Shown one piece after another: positions 63,211-64,000 of a stretch of 64,000 nt of DNA. The stretch is from Lentzea aerocolonigenes. Its GTDB lineage: Bacteria > Actinomycetota > Actinomycetes > Mycobacteriales > Pseudonocardiaceae. Below the pieces are notes generated by a model, which had not been told where the DNA came from, made no database searches, and saw only the letters and a list, made by a program, of their open reading frames with translations. Every line of letters starts with the position of its first letter. Positions within the stretch are counted from its first letter, which is position 1. The position numbers and the translations under genes are program-made. The stretch is from positions 296,953 through 360,952 of the forward strand of contig NZ_BBOJ01000010.1 of NCBI RefSeq assembly GCF_000974445.1, written 5' to 3'.

Positions 63211-64000
63211 CAATGCCGCTAAGTTAAGCGACCCTGCCGAATATGTGCAGCTCGGGCGGCATATTGTGGCGAGTTCCCGTGTGGGTGGCCCGCTTGATCA
63301 CCTTGTCTCCTGACCGGACTCGTTTAACCACGCGGGGATAGGAGCGGTGCCGGCGTCCACGACTGCGACGGTGCCGAATCTCCTCAATCGTCTCGGCTGT
63401 CGCTTTCTTCAACCGGTGAGGGGGAAAAACCCGCCTGGTTGGTGACCTGGCGGCGCACGGCGTTGAGACTGCGGACGAACGACAACTCGTCGACGTCCAG
63501 GCCGTCATCGGCATCCATGTCCTCGGCGGCCTCGAGCATCAGGTCACGGACCGCGTAGTGGGTCAGCAGCAGCGCCCAGATCTCCTGCCGCACCAGCTCC
63601 GGTGTCTTCGACCGCAGCAGCCGATGGTGCGGCATCTGATGGGTCTCGACCTCGTCCAGCGTGAGCTCGAACTCCCAGCGCTGCCGATACAACGCCGCCA
63701 GCTCCGCCGCCGGGGCGAGCTCGTGGTCCATGATCGAGGTGATCAGCCTGATCGTCTCGGCTTTGCCACCCCGGTTGGTGACCATGTACTCGACCACTCG
63801 CACGGCAATCCGCGCCTCGTCGGGGACACTGCGCCGCCTGCCTCGCTTGAGGTCGGACTTCATGTTCTTGGGCAGCAGCTCGGCTCGATAGGACCCATCC
63901 GGCAGCCATTCCAGCACCGGCACATCGACGTTATCGGATATACGCCAGACCAGCTCAGCCTCGGTCTGCCGCGCCTGGCACCACAACTCGTAGCTGAAGA
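63211..64000 (-). mobile_element. IS4-type insertion sequence, right end in window
   Basis: Boundary at about 63211, where CAATGCCGCTAAGTTAAGCG begins; this looks like the terminal inverted repeat. The transposase is read towards it and the tail frame ends 10-15 nt inside. The other end lies beyond the window, so target duplication cannot be checked. Confidence 0.7.
63224..64000 (-). pseudogene. IS4-family transposase, frameshifted near its C-terminus, 5' end outside window
   Basis: Frame from the window edge to TGA 63384: RISDNVDVPVLEWLPDG, then LYRQRWEFELTLDEVETHQ, the Y-x2-R-x3-E-x6-K block of IS4 transposases with Glu where Lys is usual, and SFVRSLNAVRRQV. After NQAGF the natural continuation (PHRLKKATAETIEEIRHRR, RRHRSYPRVVKRVRSG) is in another frame, ending at TAA 63224. 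The switch is at T5C5 (63420-63429, complement), as by a one-base insertion. The element may be inactive or rely on slippage. Confidence 0.75.

Noticed and set aside
63031..63213. 60-aa minus-strand frame beside the IS
   Set aside because: The adjacent frame gives a much more protein-like sequence ending exactly before the next gene's ribosome site, so this is its shadow.

Overview
This window is high-GC DNA with dense genes, frequent GTG starts, 1-4 nt overlaps (ATGA/GTGA) between genes and a strong preference for G or C in third codon positions. The gene content fits an actinomycete: accessory SecA2, an XRE/DUF5753 + DUF397 pair, DUF3040 and DUF2252 proteins, PPK2, a LigC-type ATP-dependent DNA ligase and single-chain acyl-CoA carboxylase. 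A member of the Pseudonocardiales (Lentzea/Saccharothrix/Amycolatopsis-like) is my best guess; this is inferred from gene content, not from a marker gene. No rRNA, tRNA or CRISPR array was seen.

Layout. (1) 1-1072: a small Ala/Pro/Lys-rich protein with a coiled-coil tail, followed by a non-coding stretch that holds a 29-bp tandem repeat and a very large inverted repeat (64-nt arms). (2) 1073-17875: a lipid/acyl-CoA degradation island with a quinone oxidoreductase, three SDRs, a MaoC hydratase, thiolase, acyl-CoA dehydrogenase, single-chain biotin-dependent acyl-CoA carboxylase, an MHS-type transporter and two TetR regulators. Three promoters share the palindrome CTAAGC-N4-GCTTAG, which suggests one TetR regulon. 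Unrelated genes (DUF2855, exonuclease, APH-like kinase, Spo0M-like, GlsB-like) are interspersed. (3) 17971-20520: accessory SecA2 and a small unknown gene. (4) 20564-32247: a contiguous choline to betaine to dimethylglycine to sarcosine to glycine catabolic island: Rieske oxygenase, sarcosine oxidase, dimethylglycine oxidase/dehydrogenase, IclR regulator, Rieske ferredoxin, ferredoxin reductase, betaine-aldehyde dehydrogenase, choline dehydrogenase and APC permease. An inverted repeat GTTGCG-N5-CGGAAC lies at each divergent promoter and over the IclR start codon. (5) 32306-35890: a 3-hydroxybutyrate-dehydrogenase-like SDR, MHS transporter and GAF/PucR regulator in one operon.

(6) 36076-53990: housekeeping and mixed genes: a 35-aa small protein, LCP cell-wall ligase, HipA-like kinase + DUF3037, ArsR + SRPBCC, SGNH hydrolase, Tat-exported beta-propeller lactonase, PPK2, ornithine aminotransferase, DUF2252, GNAT, membrane protein, ABC-F ATPase, DUF3040, ZapE-like ATPase, pyrimidine reductase, LigC ligase, EamA exporter, and a lipoprotein of the TAP-like hydrolase family whose nucleophile serine is replaced by glycine. 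(7) 54012-58369: an NB-ARC/TPR STAND protein with an N-terminal motif resembling amyloid-signalling sequences; convergent to it, an unlisted 21-codon cysteine-rich peptide gene with a good ribosome binding site; a paralogue of the first gene in the window; a secreted DUF1996 protein behind a perfect LacI-type box.

(8) 58645-64000: an accessory region: DUF397 + XRE/DUF5753 pair, a divergent operon of five small genes coupled by overlaps (including a 21-aa peptide), then a phage-like cluster on the minus strand whose first visible gene is cut by an IS4-type insertion sequence running off the window end. The transposase carries a one-base frameshift in a T5C5 run.

Functions are assigned from motifs read by eye; no database search was run. 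Operators, terminators and regulons are inferences from symmetry and position.
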